Assembly: GCF_008806955.1 (NCBI RefSeq)
Contig: NZ_CP031727.1
Coordinates: forward strand, 744,001-808,000
Reading direction: 5' to 3'
Length of the DNA stretch: 64,000 nt
Source: Cellvibrio sp. KY-YJ-3
Lineage (GTDB): Bacteria; Pseudomonadota; Gammaproteobacteria; Pseudomonadales; Cellvibrionaceae
The notes below the pieces were generated by a model. The model searched no databases and had not been told where the DNA came from. It worked only from the letters and a program-made list of their open reading frames with translations. The translations under genes were made by a program, and so were the position numbers. Below, in pieces: positions 8,532 through 17,931 of this stretch (position 1 is the stretch's first letter; the number at the start of each line of letters is the position of its first letter).

Positions 8532-9278
8532 TTATGCTGTTTTCTTGAACAAAAGATCCCAAACACCGTGCCCCAGGCGCTCACCGCGCTTTTCAAACTT
8601 GGTGATTGGCCGATACTCCGGTCGTGGTGCATAGCCGGTTTCTTTAAATTCAGTGGCAAATCCCGGCGCCCCATTCATCACTTCCAGCATATGCTCCGCA
8701 TAGGCTTGCCAGTCAGTGGCCATGTGAAATATGCCGCCGTCGACGAGTTTAGGGCGGAGTTTCTGAACAAAGGCTGACTGCAGGATTCGCCGTTTGTGAT
8801 GTTTCTTTTTGTGCCAAGGGTCAGGAAAGTAAAGTTGCAGGCGATCTATGCTGCCGTCGGGAATACAATCTTCCAGTACATCCATGGCATCAGCCATGTA
8901 CACCCGCAGGTTGGTTAACCCCTCCTGCCCGGCTACGTTAATCAAGCGCCCGACACCTGGCGGGTGTACTTCAATACCGATAAAGTTTTTTTCCGGCTCG
9001 TTGCGCGCCATCTCCAACAGGGAATCGCCCATGCCAAAACCGATTTCCAATACCAGTGGCGCCTTGCGGGCAAACACCACTGCCGGGTCAATTCGCCCCT
9101 TAAACAAGCTCAAACCAAAGCTAGGCCAATAGGTATCAAAGGCATTTTTTTGCCCGACAGTAATACGCCCTGCGCGAATCACAAAACTGCGAATCGCTTT
9201 GGGTTTAAATTCAGGCTTGATAAGAAACCCTTGCTCACCGCCTTCAAGGTCGGGAGTTAACTCAGGAAAATCAGACAT
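8532..9278 (-). CDS. trmB: tRNA (guanine-N7-)-methyltransferase
   Basis: This 248-residue class I SAM-dependent methyltransferase would make m7G46 in tRNA variable loops. Motif I is LVLEIGFGMGDSLLEMA; the TrmB-specific stretch NFIGIEVHPPGVGRLI follows, then the catalytic region LQLYFPDPWHKKKHHKRRI. The length is normal for the family. The ATG at 9278 is preferred over a TTG four codons upstream, although neither has a strong ribosome site. The DUF423 gene lies 39 bases upstream on the same strand and may share its transcript. Confidence 0.95.
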   Translation of the reverse strand: MSDFPELTPDLEGGEQGFLIKPEFKPKAIRSFVIRAGRITVGQKNAFDTYWPSFGLSLFKGRIDPAVVFARKAPLVLEIGFGMGDSLLEMARNEPEKNFIGIEVHPPGVGRLINVAGQEGLTNLRVYMADAMDVLEDCIPDGSIDRLQLYFPDPWHKKKHHKRRILQSAFVQKLRPKLVDGGIFHMATDWQAYAEHMLEVMNGAPGFATEFKETGYAPRPEYRPITKFEKRGERLGHGVWDLLFKKTA

Positions 9279-9317
9279 ATAGGTTATCAATCGTTAGACA
9301 AGAAAAAGGCCGCACCA

Positions 9318-9701
9318 TCAGGCATCCGGTTTGGTTTGCCAGGCCGCCAGCAGTAGCAACAGCCAGCCCAGCAGGAAGCACAGACCACCAAGCGGAGTCA
9401 CTGGCCCCAGCCAGCGCGGTGCACCCAGCGCCAATCCGTAAAGGCTGCCACTGAATAACAGGATGCCCAGTATAAAGGCTAGGCCAGCAGCTTTTAACCC
9501 TGGTGTTGCCGGTTTATGTAACAACCAGAACCCCAGAAACAACAAGGCAAAGGTGTGATAGAACTGGTATTGCACCCCCGTTTTTACAGTCGCCAAGGCG
9601 CTGGTTGAAAGTATTTGCGCCAAGCCATGTGCCGCAAATGCGCCGATAATTACCGCTAAAAAACCGCTAACTGCAGCGATTGTAATCAATAAACGCGCCA
9701 T
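9318..9701 (-). CDS. DUF423 family small membrane protein (YgdD-like)
   Basis: This 127-residue protein has four predicted hydrophobic helices and the DUF423 signature near its start (IIGAFAAHGL) followed by VQYQFYHTFALLFLG. The family is widespread in bacteria and its function is unknown. It is transcribed toward trmB and lies just beyond the rpoH terminator, so it has its own promoter in the short gap 9702-9743 or depends on readthrough. Confidence 0.88.
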   Translation of the reverse strand: MARLLITIAAVSGFLAVIIGAFAAHGLAQILSTSALATVKTGVQYQFYHTFALLFLGFWLLHKPATPGLKAAGLAFILGILLFSGSLYGLALGAPRWLGPVTPLGGLCFLLGWLLLLLAAWQTKPDA

Positions 9702-9743
9702 TCATTCCTCCGCAAAAGGCTTGTTATAAAACAAAAAAGCAAT

Positions 9744-9771
9744 AAAAAAGCCGCGCAATGCGCGGCTTTTT
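9744..9771 (-). terminator. Terminator after rpoH
   Basis: The stem-loop GCCGCGC-AAT-GCGCGGC (9750-9766) flanked by A6 and T5 lies 22 bases past the rpoH stop. It is symmetrical and strong. Confidence 0.9.
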
Positions 9772-9793
9772 AGTAGTCAATAATCGCTCTTGG

Positions 9794-10654
9794 TCAGGCT
9801 TCCAACATCATGGTTTTGACTTTGTTCATGGCATTTTTTTCCAACTGGCGGATACGCTCGGCTGAAACACCGTATTCGGCAGCCAGATCATGCAGTGTCG
9901 CCTTGTCTTCATTTAACCAGCGGCGCTGCAAAATCACACGGCTACGATCATCCAACTGTTCAATCGCTTTTTCCAAACTGTTGACATTGGACTCCTCCCA
10001 ATTGGACTCCTCCAAACGCACAGCAGGGTCGTAGCGATTGTCTTCGAGGTAATGGGCTGGCGCCACATAACCATCGTCTTCGTCATCTTCACCGGCATCA
10101 AAACCTGCGTCATAAGAAGCGAGGCGGCCTTCCATTTCGCGTACTTGCTTAACATCAACACCCAGATCTGCCGCGACGGCGTGGGCTTCGTCGTTGCTCA
10201 ACCACGCCAAACGCTTCTTGGCGCCACGCAGATTGAAGAACAATTTGCGTTGGGCTTTGGTGGTGGCGATTTTCACGATGCGCCAGTTTTTCAGGATAAA
10301 TTCATGAATTTCGGCTTTGATCCAATGCACAGCAAAAGACACCAAACGCACGCCCTTATCGGGATCGAAACGTTTAACGGCTTTCATCAGACCGACATTG
10401 CCTTCTTGCACCAAATCGCCCAACGGCAAACCATAACCATTGTATGAACGTGCAATGTGCACGACAAAACGCAGATGGGCCATTACCAATTTACGCGCGG
10501 CATCAAGATTGCCGTTGTGGTGCAGATCGCGCGCCAGCTCTTGCTCCTCCTCCACAGTGAGGATAGAAAAAGCACTGACCGCTTGAACATAGGCGTTCAG
10601 GTTTGCACCAGGGGCAAGGATGCCAATAGGTTGCAGACTTGTACTTGCGCTCAT
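9794..10654 (-). CDS. rpoH: Heat-shock sigma factor RpoH (sigma-32)
   Basis: This 286-residue sigma-70 family protein has region 2 ([43 protein letters not shown]) and the RpoH-specific box QRKLFFNLR, which separates RpoH from other group 3 sigmas. A C-terminal region 4 helix-turn-helix follows ([27 protein letters not shown]). It directs transcription of chaperone and protease genes after heat stress. The start is ATG 10654, preceded by TGGAGG at ideal spacing; a TTG four codons earlier includes that ribosome site and is rejected. It follows ftsX, as in Pseudomonas and E. coli. An acidic insert (EDDEDDGY, about residue 190) is somewhat unusual. Confidence 0.96.
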   Translation of the reverse strand: MSASTSLQPIGILAPGANLNAYVQAVSAFSILTVEEEQELARDLHHNGNLDAARKLVMAHLRFVVHIARSYNGYGLPLGDLVQEGNVGLMKAVKRFDPDKGVRLVSFAVHWIKAEIHEFILKNWRIVKIATTKAQRKLFFNLRGAKKRLAWLSNDEAHAVAADLGVDVKQVREMEGRLASYDAGFDAGEDDEDDGYVAPAHYLEDNRYDPAVRLEESNWEESNVNSLEKAIEQLDDRSRVILQRRWLNEDKATLHDLAAEYGVSAERIRQLEKNAMNKVKTMMLEA

Positions 10655-10773
10655 GTATACCTCCAATAACTGTGGTCCGAGTGTACCACCGGCTATTTAG
10701 TTGTGCTAGCACCGAAAAAGTTCACTTTACGCGAATGTTGCACCGGCTAGGGACACCAGATTTACCCGCCGAT

Positions 10774-11844
10774 TTAACGTGGTTGGATCTGGTACAAGTG
10801 GCGCGCCACCGCGATCCAGGCGCCGATCAACCCCGTGACTCCCGCAAACAGGATTAACTGTAAGCTCTCTATAAAACCTAAGCCTTGTAAACGAAAGCTG
10901 CTTTGATACAGATCAGCCAACTGTGCAACTGGCGCCGCTAACCACCAAAAACCCAGGCCCAATAAAATGGCCGCGACAATGCCCCCGCCGACACCAAACC
11001 AAAGACCGGTATAGAGAAACGGGCGGCGCACATAGGCGTCGGTGCCACCTACCAGTTTCACGACCAGAATTTCATCGCGGCGATTTTCAATCGCCATACG
11101 AATGGTATTACCGATAACCAACAACACCCCCAGCGCCAGCAGCCCCGCCAAGGCGGTGACAAAACGCTCGGCCAAGGCAATAAATTGATGCAAGCGCTTC
11201 ACCCAGAGCATATCCAGTCGCACATCCGCAACCAGCGGGTTGGCGATCAAGGTCTGCTGCAGATCGGCCAGCGCCGCCGGTGTATTTTCGACCATTTTCG
11301 GGGTAACCAAAATCACCCCGGGCAGTGGATTTTCATCCAAATGATTGGCAAGTTCACCCAACCCGGAACCCTGCTTGAACTCTGCAAGTGCCTGTTCGGG
11401 CGAGATATAATTTGCCTGTAACACATCCGGGCGCTGGGCCACACGGCCGCGTAAATCCTGGGCTTGGGTAGCAGTGACATCCTTCTTTAAAAACACCGAT
11501 ACCTGACTGGAATCCTGCCAGGTTTGGCCAATTTGCTGCAGATTATTGAAAACCACAAACAGCGCAGCGGGCAGTGCGATAGCAATCGCAATCACCAACC
11601 AGGTCATGGCACTTTGCAGCGGCGTTTCAAACATGCGCAGCAAGCTTTCAATAGCCGAGTTGCTGTGATGGGCACTCCAGGCGTCAAACTTGTCGCGCCA
11701 GGACATTTGGCTCTGCACCGCACCTTGCGGACGCACAGTTTCTACACGCGGCGGCGCTTCGCGGCGCGGGCGATCAGCACGGCTAGTGGTGCTCGCGCCC
11801 ATACGATTGCGGCGCTCGGGTTTTGCGGGACGATTCGATTTCAC
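10774..11844 (-). CDS. ftsX: Cell division ABC transporter permease FtsX
   Basis: This 356-residue inner-membrane protein has a long basic cytoplasmic N-terminus (residues 1-75), TM1 (about 76-100), and a periplasmic ECD domain (QVSVFLKKDVTATQAQDL). Three more TM helices lie in the C-terminal FtsX/MacB-type domain (RFVTALAGLLALGVLLVIGNTIRM onward). With FtsE it controls septal peptidoglycan hydrolases through periplasmic activators. Its ATG overlaps the ftsE stop by 4 bases, indicating translational coupling. Confidence 0.95.
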   Translation of the reverse strand: MKSNRPAKPERRNRMGASTTSRADRPRREAPPRVETVRPQGAVQSQMSWRDKFDAWSAHHSNSAIESLLRMFETPLQSAMTWLVIAIAIALPAALFVVFNNLQQIGQTWQDSSQVSVFLKKDVTATQAQDLRGRVAQRPDVLQANYISPEQALAEFKQGSGLGELANHLDENPLPGVILVTPKMVENTPAALADLQQTLIANPLVADVRLDMLWVKRLHQFIALAERFVTALAGLLALGVLLVIGNTIRMAIENRRDEILVVKLVGGTDAYVRRPFLYTGLWFGVGGGIVAAILLGLGFWWLAAPVAQLADLYQSSFRLQGLGFIESLQLILFAGVTGLIGAWIAVARHLYQIQPR

Positions 11845-12509
11845 CAGAGCACCCCGTCGTGTACCAGTTTACCTTGCACCAAGCCCAACACCCGTTTGTT
11901 CATCCGCTTTAACAATTCCACGTCGTGGGTGGCGATCATCACGGTGGTGCCCACCTCGTTGAACTGACGAAACAAGGTCATGATTTCATTGGCTAACTCA
12001 GGGTCTAGGTTGCCGGTGGGTTCATCGGCCAGTAATAAAGTAGGTTTATTGACGACGGCACGGGCGATGCCCACGCGCTGTTGTTCACCACCGGAGAGCA
12101 CCACCGGGTTGCTGCGTTCTTTATCCAGCAAGTCAACCTTGTCGAGCGCGGCGCGCACACGTTTGCCGATTTCCTGATGAGGGTAGCCGGCAACCTGCAG
12201 TGGCAGGGCAACATTATCGAACACCGTGCGATCAAAGAGCAGTTGGTGGTTTTGGAAGACTACGCCGATATTGCGGCGAAAATAGGGGATCTGGCTTTTG
12301 GGCATGGTTTCCAGATGATGACCATCCACAAATACCTGCCCCAGCGATGGCTGCTCCATGAGCATGATCATTTTCATCAGCGTGCTTTTGCCGGCCCCCG
12401 AGTGGCCGGTGAGGAAAACCATTTCCCCCGCCTGCACTTCAAAGTCGACGCGTGCCAAGGCTTCGTAGCCGGTGTCGTAGCGCTTGCTTACGGTTTCAAA
12501 TCGAATCAC
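11841..12509 (-). CDS. ftsE: Cell division ATP-binding protein FtsE
   Basis: This 222-residue ABC ATPase has Walker [10 protein letters not shown] (residues 35-43), Q-loop VVFQNHQLL, signature [14 protein letters not shown], Walker [14 protein letters not shown] and H-loop IATHDVELL. It couples ATP hydrolysis to FtsX conformational change at the division septum. It sits 23 bases after ftsY and overlaps ftsX, giving the classical ftsY-ftsE-ftsX operon. Confidence 0.97.
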   Translation of the reverse strand: MIRFETVSKRYDTGYEALARVDFEVQAGEMVFLTGHSGAGKSTLMKMIMLMEQPSLGQVFVDGHHLETMPKSQIPYFRRNIGVVFQNHQLLFDRTVFDNVALPLQVAGYPHQEIGKRVRAALDKVDLLDKERSNPVVLSGGEQQRVGIARAVVNKPTLLLADEPTGNLDPELANEIMTLFRQFNEVGTTVMIATHDVELLKRMNKRVLGLVQGKLVHDGVLW

Positions 12510-12532
12510 AACAAACCCTGTTTGCTAAATAG

Positions 12533-13657
12533 TTAAGCGGCATCCGTTTGGTTAAACAGCGCCTTGATAAACGGCTCAGCCGCAAACGGCTGTAAATCAT
12601 CAATCGCCTCGCCGACACCAATAAAACGCACCGGCAGGCCAAATTTCTTGCTCAGGGCAAAAATCACTCCGCCTTTGGCGGTGCCATCGAGCTTGGTTAA
12701 TACCAACCCGGTTACACCGGCAGCGTCGCGGAAAGTTTCGGTTTGGTTGACGGCGTTCTGACCAGTGCCGGCATCCAGCACCAATAACACCTCGTGAGGC
12801 GCAGAGCCATCAACCTTGGCCATCACCCGCTTGACCTTGGACAACTCATCCATCAAATGGTTTTTGTTGTGTAAGCGACCGGCGGTATCAGCGATGATCA
12901 CATCAATTCCCCGCGATTTGGCCGCTTGCAGGGCGTCGAATATTACCGACGCCGAATCCGCACCGGTGTGCTGGGCAATCACCGGGACATTGTTGCGCTC
13001 ACCCCAAACCTGCAGCTGTTCGACCGCCGCCGCGCGGAAAGTATCCCCCGCCGCCAACATGACTTTTTTACCCTCGTTTTGCAGGCGCTTGGCAAGTTTG
13101 CCGATGGTGGTCGTTTTGCCCACCCCATTCACACCCACCACCAGAATCACATAAGGTTGCCTGCTACTGTCGATCACCAGCGGTTTTTCCACCGGGCGCA
13201 GCAAATCTGTGAGCTGGTCGCGCAGGGCTTGATAAAGTGCATCCACATCGTTGAGCTGCTTACGGGCGACGCGGGCTGTCAGGCTATCGATAATTTCTGT
13301 GGTTGCATCCATCCCCACATCGGCAACCAATAATTGGGTTTCCAGCTCTTCAAACAGCTCATCATCGATGGTTTTGCGACCGAGAAACAGATTGCCCAAA
13401 CCCTCGGCAAAGTGACTGCTGGTGCGGCTTAAACCCTGTTTGATACGGGCAAAAAAGCCGAGTTTCGCGGGGGCTTCCGGTGGGTTAACTACTACCGGGG
13501 ACTCGACAACGGGTGCGGGTTCGCTCTCGCTGACCACCTCGACAGCAGGCGATTCGATAAGCGGGTTGTTATCGGAATTGTTATCGAAACTGCCATCGGG
13601 CTTGGCATCAACCTTAGCGTCAGGCTTATCGGATTTTTTAAAGAGATTGAAAAACAT
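12533..13657 (-). CDS. ftsY: Signal recognition particle receptor FtsY
   Basis: This 374-residue SRP GTPase has an acidic, Asp/Glu/Pro-rich A domain (about 1-75) for membrane and translocon contact. The N domain follows, then the G domain with G1 [30 protein letters not shown] and the C-terminal [12 protein letters not shown]. It receives ribosome-nascent chain complexes for co-translational membrane insertion. The frame is open 25 codons further upstream, but [10 protein letters not shown] at 13657 is the usual family start. It is divergent from rsmD with only a few tens of bases between starts, so its promoter must overlap the rsmD 5' region. Confidence 0.95.
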   Translation of the reverse strand: MFFNLFKKSDKPDAKVDAKPDGSFDNNSDNNPLIESPAVEVVSESEPAPVVESPVVVNPPEAPAKLGFFARIKQGLSRTSSHFAEGLGNLFLGRKTIDDELFEELETQLLVADVGMDATTEIIDSLTARVARKQLNDVDALYQALRDQLTDLLRPVEKPLVIDSSRQPYVILVVGVNGVGKTTTIGKLAKRLQNEGKKVMLAAGDTFRAAAVEQLQVWGERNNVPVIAQHTGADSASVIFDALQAAKSRGIDVIIADTAGRLHNKNHLMDELSKVKRVMAKVDGSAPHEVLLVLDAGTGQNAVNQTETFRDAAGVTGLVLTKLDGTAKGGVIFALSKKFGLPVRFIGVGEAIDDLQPFAAEPFIKALFNQTDAA

Positions 13658-13683
13658 AAGTGTGATCTGGGGTGTTGGCAAAA

Positions 13684-14409
13684 ATGGATGAGTGGCGCAA
13701 AGCAGCAGATATGGATTCTGCAAAGCCAGCAAAGGCGCTATCCTACCACTTCTTCACCGCCCGCAGAGAAAAAGCCTTGTCCAAACCCGTCGCAAAATCG
13801 CTCACAAAATCACCCAAGGGTAGCAACCAACTGCGCATTATTGGCGGCCTGTGGCGCGGGCGAAAACTCGGTTTTCCTGATGTGGATGGCCTGCGCCCCA
13901 CCGGTGACCGGATTCGCGAAACCCTGTTCAATTGGCTGGCGCCGGATATTCAAGGCGCTCACTGCCTGGATTTGTTTGCCGGTTCCGGTGCCTTGGGGTT
14001 GGAGGCACTGTCGCGTGGTGCCGCGAGCAGCCTGCTGATTGAACGCGATAGCCGCGCCGCTGCTCAGCTCAACGCCAACCTTGAGTTACTCAAGGCAGAG
14101 GGTGGGAAAGTATTGCAGATGGATGCACTGGGGTATTTAGGTACTGCAACGGCACAACGCCAGACACCGCGGTTTGATGTAGTGTTTATCGACCCGCCGT
14201 TCCAATTAAACCTGTGGCAAGCCGTGATCGACCTGATAGAACAGCAGCAATTATTAAGCGAAGGGGCGGCGATTTATATTGAGTCCGGCCTGCATGACCA
14301 GTACCTGCCCCCTGCCAGCTGGCGCTTGCACCGAGATAAAACCTCCGGCAGCGTTCACTACCGGTTGTTCTATCGCGATGCCCCTGACCAAACGCAAACC
14401 TCGACCTAA
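13684..14409 (+). CDS. rsmD: 16S rRNA (guanine966-N2)-methyltransferase
   Basis: This SAM-dependent methyltransferase modifies G966 of 16S rRNA. The conserved part begins at QLRIIGGLWRGRKL and includes DRIRETLFNWL, motif I CLDLFAGSGALGLEALSRG and the catalytic DPPF (FIDPPFQLNL). The first 40 or so residues are not conserved. Possible starts are GTG 13672, ATG 13684 and ATG 13711, none with a clear ribosome site, so the start given is a compromise. It is divergent from ftsY, the usual neighbour arrangement in gammaproteobacteria. Confidence 0.93.
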   Translation: MDEWRKAADMDSAKPAKALSYHFFTARREKALSKPVAKSLTKSPKGSNQLRIIGGLWRGRKLGFPDVDGLRPTGDRIRETLFNWLAPDIQGAHCLDLFAGSGALGLEALSRGAASSLLIERDSRAAAQLNANLELLKAEGGKVLQMDALGYLGTATAQRQTPRFDVVFIDPPFQLNLWQAVIDLIEQQQLLSEGAAIYIESGLHDQYLPPASWRLHRDKTSGSVHYRLFYRDAPDQTQTST

Positions 14410-14423
14410 ATCACGGCCATCAC

Positions 14424-16652
14424 TCAGTTAGGTGCGATTTTGATAAAACGGCTGTAGAGACCATTTTTATCAAACGCGGCCACCTCAAACACATAAGTCC
14501 CTTCCAACCAAGCTAGATTCAGCTCATTGGTGTAGGCATTCTCGACGCTCACATAGGTGTACTCGGTATCAGTCAGCCGGCGATATCGCACCTCATAACC
14601 ACCTAACTCACTGATGTCGAGTGTGGTTCCGTCTTCACGCAAGCTTGGGATATTCCAGCGCAGATACACCGGCCCTGCAACCGCGCTGCCCTCTGAACCC
14701 AGTGAACTTGCAGCTGACGAACTTGATGAACTGGTGATCGGTGCTGCCGAACTGGAGGATGAACTGGATACCACCGGCGCGCTGCTGGTTTGCGAGGAAG
14801 TTGATGAGGCAACCGACGAAGTGGAGCTGGACGAACTGGACGAGCTGGAGACTGGCTCCGTATTACTCGGTACCGAACCGGCAGGTGCCTCCTCAATTTT
14901 AAACCAGTTAATGTTGTAACCCTTGGCAAGCGCGGTCATGCCAAAAATATGAGGGCCAGCCTCGAGTGTGACTATACGCTCCACATCCACCCATTTTTGG
15001 AAACTTCCGGTTTTGGGCACGGCAACCACATCATACTGTTTACTGCCATCCGCCTCATGAAATGCAAGACTGCCGCCGCCGTAGAGGCTGGAGGTGCGAT
15101 AAGTAACTTTGTAATTACCGGTAACGGGAATATCGATCACCTTATTTTCATAAGACAACCAATCGCCCGCGTCGATAGCGCCAATGTTTGAACCACCACC
15201 CACATCGGTGGTGGCCTCCACTTTGATACCGGACATAGCAGCAAAATCTTCCGCCTGGATTGTGACTGGCAGAGCTATGCCTTTGTAGTCCACTTGCATC
15301 CAATTGAGATTAAAACCCTTGACGAGGGCAGTGATGCCCAACTTATGAGTGCCCGCTGGCAGGTTAATGGTCTGTTCGATGGTAATCCATTTCTGGAAGC
15401 CGCCCGTTTTGGGCACGGCCACGGGTGCAAATTGATGCCCCGTATCCAGATTGTAGAGGTAGAAACTTCCGCCCCCATAAAGGCTGGAAACGCGATAGCT
15501 CACCTTGTAATTACCGGCGGTAGGCGCATGGATTTCATGGTTGCCATAGGCCAGCCAATCACTGGCATCTATCGCACCGATATTGAAGCCGCCACCTTCA
15601 TCAGTGGTGGGTTCAACTTTAATACCCCCCATCGCGGTATAAGCTTCTGATTCGATACGCAGCGAGGTAGTCGGCGCAGTGCCCGTGCTGCTTGCCGTGC
15701 TGGATACCGCAGCGCTGCTGGGCTGCGATGAACTCGATACGGCCACACTGCTCGGTTGTGACGAGCTGGATACCGCAACACTGCTGGGCTGGGAGGAACT
15801 TGACACTGCCACACTACTCGGTTGCGATGAGCTGGATACCGCTACGCTGCTGGGCTGGGAGGAGCTCGACACGGCCACACTACTCGGCTGTGACGAACTG
15901 GAAGTGGGGGCCGGTGCCTCTTCCGCTATCTTGTCCAATTTAAACCAATTGATATTAAAACCCTTGCTCAAGGCTTTAATACCCAAAGTGTGACGCCCCG
16001 CGGGCAAGGTCACTGTCTGCTCCACGCTAACCCAAGTTTGCCAACTACCGGTTTTGGGAACTGTAACCCTGTCATATTCGGTATCGGTGTCGAGCTCGTA
16101 CAAATAGAAACTACTGCCACCCTGCGGGCTGGATAGGCGATAAGTGATTTTGTAAGTGGTAGGTACCGCTATCTCGATAACCGTATTTTCATAAGCCAGC
16201 CAATCGCCCGGATCTATCGCACCAATATTCGAGCCACCGCCCGTATCTTTGGTGGCCTCAACCTTGATCCCTTTCATGGCCGAAAAGTTTTCCGCCTGAA
16301 TCACCAGCGAACTGGTCGTTGAGCTGCTGCTCGTGGTGGTATTCGTCGTGGTCTGTGCCACCGCACCACCGGCGGCACTCATTATCGGCGCCACCAGGCT
16401 CATCACCAGGGTCATTTTGCGCAGGTACATCTGCCAATTCAGACCGCGCTTCAATTGTTGGCGCGTGATGTAGCCCATTTCAATCAGGATTTCACCCAAA
16501 GAGGTGGCATCCATCATGCGTTTATCGCTGGGGTCTACCGTGGCACGACGGCGTTTTTGCTCCGCGATGGCCAGTTGCAATTGATCCTCTCGCAGTAGTC
16601 CCTTCTCTCGCAGGATGTCCCCTAACCGCGTCGCCTTGATGTTGCCAGCCAT
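14424..16652 (-). CDS. Triple-CBM6 protein with N-terminal MshEN-like motifs and polyserine linkers
   Basis: A 742-residue modular protein. Residues 8-32 and 50-74 are two similar motifs (RLGDILREKGLLREDQLQLA and SLGEILIEMGYITRQQLKRG) that resemble the paired half-motifs of MshEN/GspE-N domains, some of which bind cyclic di-GMP. A basic-then-hydrophobic segment (75-99, ending AVA-Q) follows and looks like an internal signal peptide or anchor. After it come CBM6 modules at about 116-242, 329-455 and 462-588, each with the repeated core GSNIGAIDAGDWLSYEN or a variant, then a polyserine linker and a fibronectin III-like domain (about 659-742). CBM6 modules bind glycans such as beta-glucans or xylan. 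No catalytic domain is present. GGAGG six bases before ATG 16652 makes the N-terminal domain real. Confidence 0.85.
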   Translation of the reverse strand: MAGNIKATRLGDILREKGLLREDQLQLAIAEQKRRRATVDPSDKRMMDATSLGEILIEMGYITRQQLKRGLNWQMYLRKMTLVMSLVAPIMSAAGGAVAQTTTNTTTSSSSTTSSLVIQAENFSAMKGIKVEATKDTGGGSNIGAIDPGDWLAYENTVIEIAVPTTYKITYRLSSPQGGSSFYLYELDTDTEYDRVTVPKTGSWQTWVSVEQTVTLPAGRHTLGIKALSKGFNINWFKLDKIAEEAPAPTSSSSQPSSVAVSSSSQPSSVAVSSSSQPSSVAVSSSSQPSSVAVSSSSQPSSVAVSSSSQPSSAAVSSTASSTGTAPTTSLRIESEAYTAMGGIKVEPTTDEGGGFNIGAIDASDWLAYGNHEIHAPTAGNYKVSYRVSSLYGGGSFYLYNLDTGHQFAPVAVPKTGGFQKWITIEQTINLPAGTHKLGITALVKGFNLNWMQVDYKGIALPVTIQAEDFAAMSGIKVEATTDVGGGSNIGAIDAGDWLSYENKVIDIPVTGNYKVTYRTSSLYGGGSLAFHEADGSKQYDVVAVPKTGSFQKWVDVERIVTLEAGPHIFGMTALAKGYNINWFKIEEAPAGSVPSNTEPVSSSSSSSSSTSSVASSTSSQTSSAPVVSSSSSSSAAPITSSSSSSAASSLGSEGSAVAGPVYLRWNIPSLREDGTTLDISELGGYEVRYRRLTDTEYTYVSVENAYTNELNLAWLEGTYVFEVAAFDKNGLYSRFIKIAPN
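15705..15902 (-). repeat. Six 33-base tandem repeats encoding an 11-residue Ser-rich linker
   Basis: Residues 251-316 of the CBM6 protein are six copies of SSSSQPSSVAV (the last is SSAAV). The DNA copies are similar but use alternating codons, so they are moderately diverged rather than a fresh expansion. The repeat is a likely site of copy-number variation. Confidence 0.9.
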
Positions 16653-16769
16653 CTCACACCTCCAAAAACCCTTGTCTATACTTCAGTTCGTCCATCGAGA
16701 ACTGAAACCTCTGTTCAGTCTAGTAGAGGCTAACCCAGGTTTGTGGAGCGCCTATAGACAAATTGGTGA

Positions 16770-17330
<561 letters not shown>

Positions 17331-17337
17331 TCAATTC

Positions 17338-17850
17338 TCATCCGCCATTACGGACGAATACCGGCTTAAGGCGATCAATGTTTTTAGGCCCATTTTTGGT
17401 GCTGTTGCAGGAAGTACACATGGGCTGTAGGTTGCTAAAATCGTTGTATGCCTCAATCACATCGCTTTTACGCAGCCCTTCCCAATAGCCATTAGCAGCC
17501 CTGACACTTATCCAGTCACATTGATCGAGCACGTGGCTCGTCCAATTTTTGCGGTGATCAATACTGTCTGCCGCTTTGCCACATTTCACACAGGCGACTT
17601 TTCCTCGGCCGCCCCATTTATTCCAAACATCGTCCGCATTCTGCCATCCCGGACGCGTACCTTTGAATAGATAAGAGGGAGCGGCAGGCTGAATGAAATA
17701 CTCCCCGCTCTCAAACTCCCGCAATACTTTGGCTTTACTGCGCGTATTGCGAGGGTTGCGCAAAGCAGCCTGCCTGGGTTTATCCAACCCGAATTGACTC
17801 TTCATCCGCGCCTTACGCAGGGTTCTCGCTTTTGTATCTGAATGGGGCAT
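17338..17850 (-). CDS. HNH-nuclease-like zinc-ribbon protein, function unknown
   Basis: This 170-residue basic protein has two CxxC pairs (Cys87/Cys90 in CVKCGKAADSIDHR, and Cys145/Cys148 in LQPMCTSCNSTK) around Asp98-His99, with Asn140, Asn149 and Lys152. The arrangement CxxC-DH-N-CxxC-N-K is that of Zn-stabilised HNH endonucleases. The N-terminal 80 residues are Arg/Lys-rich and unlike anything I recognise. It has no signal peptide. It converges on coaD with a 7-base gap and has no obvious partner or immunity gene beside it. Nuclease activity is inference. Confidence is high that the gene is real and moderate on the fold. Confidence 0.7.
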   Translation of the reverse strand: MPHSDTKARTLRKARMKSQFGLDKPRQAALRNPRNTRSKAKVLREFESGEYFIQPAAPSYLFKGTRPGWQNADDVWNKWGGRGKVACVKCGKAADSIDHRKNWTSHVLDQCDWISVRAANGYWEGLRKSDVIEAYNDFSNLQPMCTSCNSTKNGPKNIDRLKPVFVRNGG

Positions 17851-17931
17851 AACCTATCTCCTTATGATTGATCGATATCGCTGATTCTACGTCTCTACCC
17901 ACGGCACACCATTACACCAGATAACGTCAGC

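Noticed and set aside
15705-15902. Regular repeats that could suggest a CRISPR array
   Set aside because: The units are in frame, 33 bases, contiguous without spacers, and encode a Ser-rich linker.
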